A stretch of 34,113 nucleotides of DNA, from positions 1-34,113 of the forward strand of contig CAJKCQ010000016.1 of NCBI GenBank assembly GCA_905198475.1, in the 5' to 3' direction. Positions 32,502 through 34,113 of this stretch are shown piece after piece. A model generated the notes under the pieces. The model was not told the DNA's origin. It did not search any database and was given only the letters and a program-made list of their open reading frames with translations. Within the stretch, counting starts at the first letter, position 1. Each line of letters opens with the position of its first letter. The translations under genes and the position numbers were made by a program. The DNA is from an uncultured Sutterella sp. (lineage in GTDB: Bacteria > Pseudomonadota > Gammaproteobacteria > Burkholderiales > Burkholderiaceae_F).

Positions 32502-33851
32502 ATGCTCGGATATGACTTTTGGATACAGCTGGTCATCGTTCTGATCTGCTTGTTCTACGGCGCCCGAAAGGGCGGCATGGGCCTCGGCCTCATTGGCGGC
32601 GTCGGCCTTATGGTTTTGATCTTCGGGTTCCACATCCCGATGGGCAAGCCCCCGGTCGACGTCATCCTGACGATTCTGGCCGTGGTCTGCGGCTCCGCGA
32701 GCCTTCAGGCTGCCGGCGGCCTCGACTGCCTGCTTCAGATCGCTGAACGCGTGCTCCGCAAGCACCCCCGTTCCGTCGTGTACCTCGCTCCGTACCTTTG
32801 CTGGTTCCTGACCATCCTCTGCGGTACCGGCCACGTGGTCTACACGATGCTCCCGATTATTTACGACGTTGCGATCAAGAACAACATCCGTCCGGAACGC
32901 CCGATGGCCGCTTCGACCATCGCCGCCCAGATGGGCGTGATCTGCTCGCCGGCTGCCGTGGCTGCGGTCTCGATGATCGCCCTGCTCGACGGCTACCAGG
33001 TCGGCGGCCGTCCGTTCGGCTTCGTGCAGCTCTTCTCGATCGTGATCCCTGCGGCCATCGTCGGCCTCTTCGCTGAAGCGACCTACTCGTCCTTCCGCGG
33101 CAAGGACCTCGACAAGGATCCGGAGTTCCAGAAACTCATTTCTGACCCGGAACAGAAGAAGTACGTCTACGGCGAAAACACGACCCTGATCGGCAAGGTC
33201 TTCCCGAAGACCGCCTGGGCCTCCCTCTGGATCTTCCTCGCCACGATCGCGTTCGTTGCGCTGCTCGGCTCCGAGCCCAGCCTCCGTCCGATGGTCGGCA
33301 AGAAGGCCCTCGGCATGACGCAGCTCATTCAGATGTGCATGCTCTCCGCCGGCGCCCTGATGGTCATGTTCTGCGGCGTGCGCGCCTCGATGATCTCGAA
33401 GGGTTCGGTGTTCCACGCCGGCTGCGTCGCGATCGTTGCGGTGTACGGCGTCGCCTGGATGGCCGACACGATGTTCATGGCTCACCTCGCCGACCTGAAG
33501 GTCATCCTGGTGGACTGGGTTAAGGAAGCTCCGTGGACCTACGCCCTCGTGCTGCTCCTCGTCTCCAAGCTCGTGAACTCGCAGGCCGCCGCTGTTGCGA
33601 CGATCGTCCCGGTCGCCCTTCAGGTTGGTACGCCTCCGGGGCTGGTGGTCGCCTTCTCGTCCGCCTGCTACGGCTACTACATCCTGCCGACGTATCCGTC
33701 CGACCTGGCTGCCCTGCAGTTTGACCGCTCCGGTACGACCCACATCGGCCGCTTCGTGATCAACCACTCCTTCATCCTCCCGGGCCTGATCGGTGTTCTC
33801 ACCGCGACCGGCATGGGCTGGGTGCTCGGCAAGCTCTACGGCTACATCTAA
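32502..33851 (+). CDS. dcuB: Anaerobic C4-dicarboxylate transporter DcuB
   Basis: DcuB exchanges external fumarate, malate or aspartate for internal succinate during fumarate respiration. The 449-residue polytopic protein is close to E. coli DcuB (446) and not to DcuA. Seen: ILICLFYGARKGG near the start, then CGTGHVVYTMLPIIYDVAIK and NNIRPERPMAAS. FRGKDLDKDPEFQK lies in the middle loop, AVYGVAWMADTMF and SKLVNSQAAA follow, and LPTYPSDLAALQFDRSGTTH with IGRFVINHSFILPGLIG closes the chain. The ATG has a GAGAG ribosome site. Codon choice is strongly biased, suggesting high expression. No DcuS/DcuR system or fumarase is in the window. It is followed by a structured 3' region and a terminator. Confidence 0.96.
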   Translation: MLGYDFWIQLVIVLICLFYGARKGGMGLGLIGGVGLMVLIFGFHIPMGKPPVDVILTILAVVCGSASLQAAGGLDCLLQIAERVLRKHPRSVVYLAPYLCWFLTILCGTGHVVYTMLPIIYDVAIKNNIRPERPMAASTIAAQMGVICSPAAVAAVSMIALLDGYQVGGRPFGFVQLFSIVIPAAIVGLFAEATYSSFRGKDLDKDPEFQKLISDPEQKKYVYGENTTLIGKVFPKTAWASLWIFLATIAFVALLGSEPSLRPMVGKKALGMTQLIQMCMLSAGALMVMFCGVRASMISKGSVFHAGCVAIVAVYGVAWMADTMFMAHLADLKVILVDWVKEAPWTYALVLLLVSKLVNSQAAAVATIVPVALQVGTPPGLVVAFSSACYGYYILPTYPSDLAALQFDRSGTTHIGRFVINHSFILPGLIGVLTATGMGWVLGKLYGYI

Positions 33852-33859
33852 GACACAGA

Positions 33860-33948
33860 TATAACTATCGGTGAGGACGCTTTGATGTGAGCCGCGGCGG
33901 CGAAGGGGACCAAGACCCTGGAGCCGCCGGCAGCACCAAAAACCGAGG
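33860..33948 (+). other. Structured non-coding 3' region of dcuB
   Basis: About 95 bases separate the dcuB stop from its terminator. They hold a -10-like TATAAC (33860-33865) and a hairpin of CGGCGGC (33895-33901) with GCCGCCG (33923-33929) and an inner GGG/CCC. No gene is seen. It could be a 3' UTR or a small RNA ending at the terminator. Confidence 0.35.
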
Positions 33949-33983
33949 CGGGGACTCTTCCTGAGGGAAGGGTCCCCGTTCTT
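33949..33983 (+). terminator. Intrinsic terminator after dcuB
   Basis: A 13-bp stem (33949-33961 with 33966-33978, one wobble) has a four-base loop and is followed by TTCTT. Confidence 0.75.
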
Positions 33984-33987
33984 CGAT

Positions 33988-34028
33988 ATGCGCACGCCCC
34001 GGCATGCCGAATGCCGGGGCGTGCGCAT
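33988..34028. repeat. Perfect 18-bp inverted repeat
   Basis: Bases 33988-34005 pair exactly with 34011-34028 around a five-base loop. It starts five bases after the dcuB terminator and has no T tract on either side. It might be a second terminator for a gene beyond the right edge, a repetitive extragenic palindrome, or a protein site. The remaining 85 bases to the window end show no recognisable gene. Confidence 0.8.
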
Positions 34029-34113
34029 GTTCAGGGTTCGGGCTTGCCGCGCGGCCGCTCCGGCCAAAGGCCGTGAGGAGGCGCGCGGTAGCTCGGGGGG
34101 CGGGTGGACGGCG

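Noticed and set aside
1..34113. CRISPR arrays, tRNA or rRNA genes
   Set aside because: No regularly spaced repeats and no tRNA- or rRNA-like segments were seen in any intergenic region.

Overview
This GC-rich window is a densely packed chromosomal segment of a betaproteobacterium. The gene content and the look of the proteins suggest an anaerobic or microaerophilic gut member of the Burkholderiales, such as the Sutterellaceae; this is an inference from gene content only. Pointers are a close DcuB homologue for fumarate/succinate exchange, a HemG-type (quinone-linked) protoporphyrinogen dehydrogenase, the second, C-terminally extended IF-1 seen in Burkholderiales, and a divergent glnE/yhdP pair. 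Twenty-three protein genes are supported; I found no tRNA, rRNA or CRISPR array.

Left third (1-9800): an IS200/IS605-like terminal hairpin lies at the very edge. It is followed on the minus strand by a short UvrA paralogue lacking the UvrB-binding domain, and by mnmA. A flavin oxidoreductase of the nitronate monooxygenase family diverges from mnmA. Next come a minus-strand lrgA-lrgB pair, a small S4 RNA-binding protein gene with an M20 metallopeptidase (plus strand), and a fadD-type acyl-CoA synthetase converging on the peptidase.

Middle (9850-23260): hemG (minus) and an infA paralogue (plus) diverge. A minus-strand cluster reads yhdP - thioredoxin-like - PlsC-like - CdsA-like, with coding overlaps at the first and last junctions. 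It has an envelope phospholipid theme, but the CdsA-like protein has lost the catalytic signature of its family. glnE diverges from yhdP and is followed by a YheT-type hydrolase, a VUT-family transporter and ferrochelatase hemH. HemG and HemH together cover the last two steps of heme synthesis.

Right third (23260-34113): grpE, dnaK and dnaJ form the Hsp70 machine. grpE and dnaK each have a textbook sigma-32 promoter. GrpE carries an unusual Cys/His-rich N-terminal tail, and dnaK has a leader of about 200 nt rich in hairpins. Facing them is an efflux pair (lipoprotein adaptor plus RND permease) with no outer-membrane factor or regulator beside it. After a 487-nt, comparatively AT-rich intergenic region with repeats and an FNR-like site comes dcuB, then a structured 3' region, a terminator and a perfect 18-bp inverted repeat.

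Most convergent gene pairs share good bidirectional intrinsic terminators. The points most worth a second look are the apparently inactive CdsA-like protein in the yhdP cluster, the metal-binding-like tail of GrpE, the His-to-Pro change in the flavin oxidoreductase, the dcuB upstream region, and the IS605-like end.
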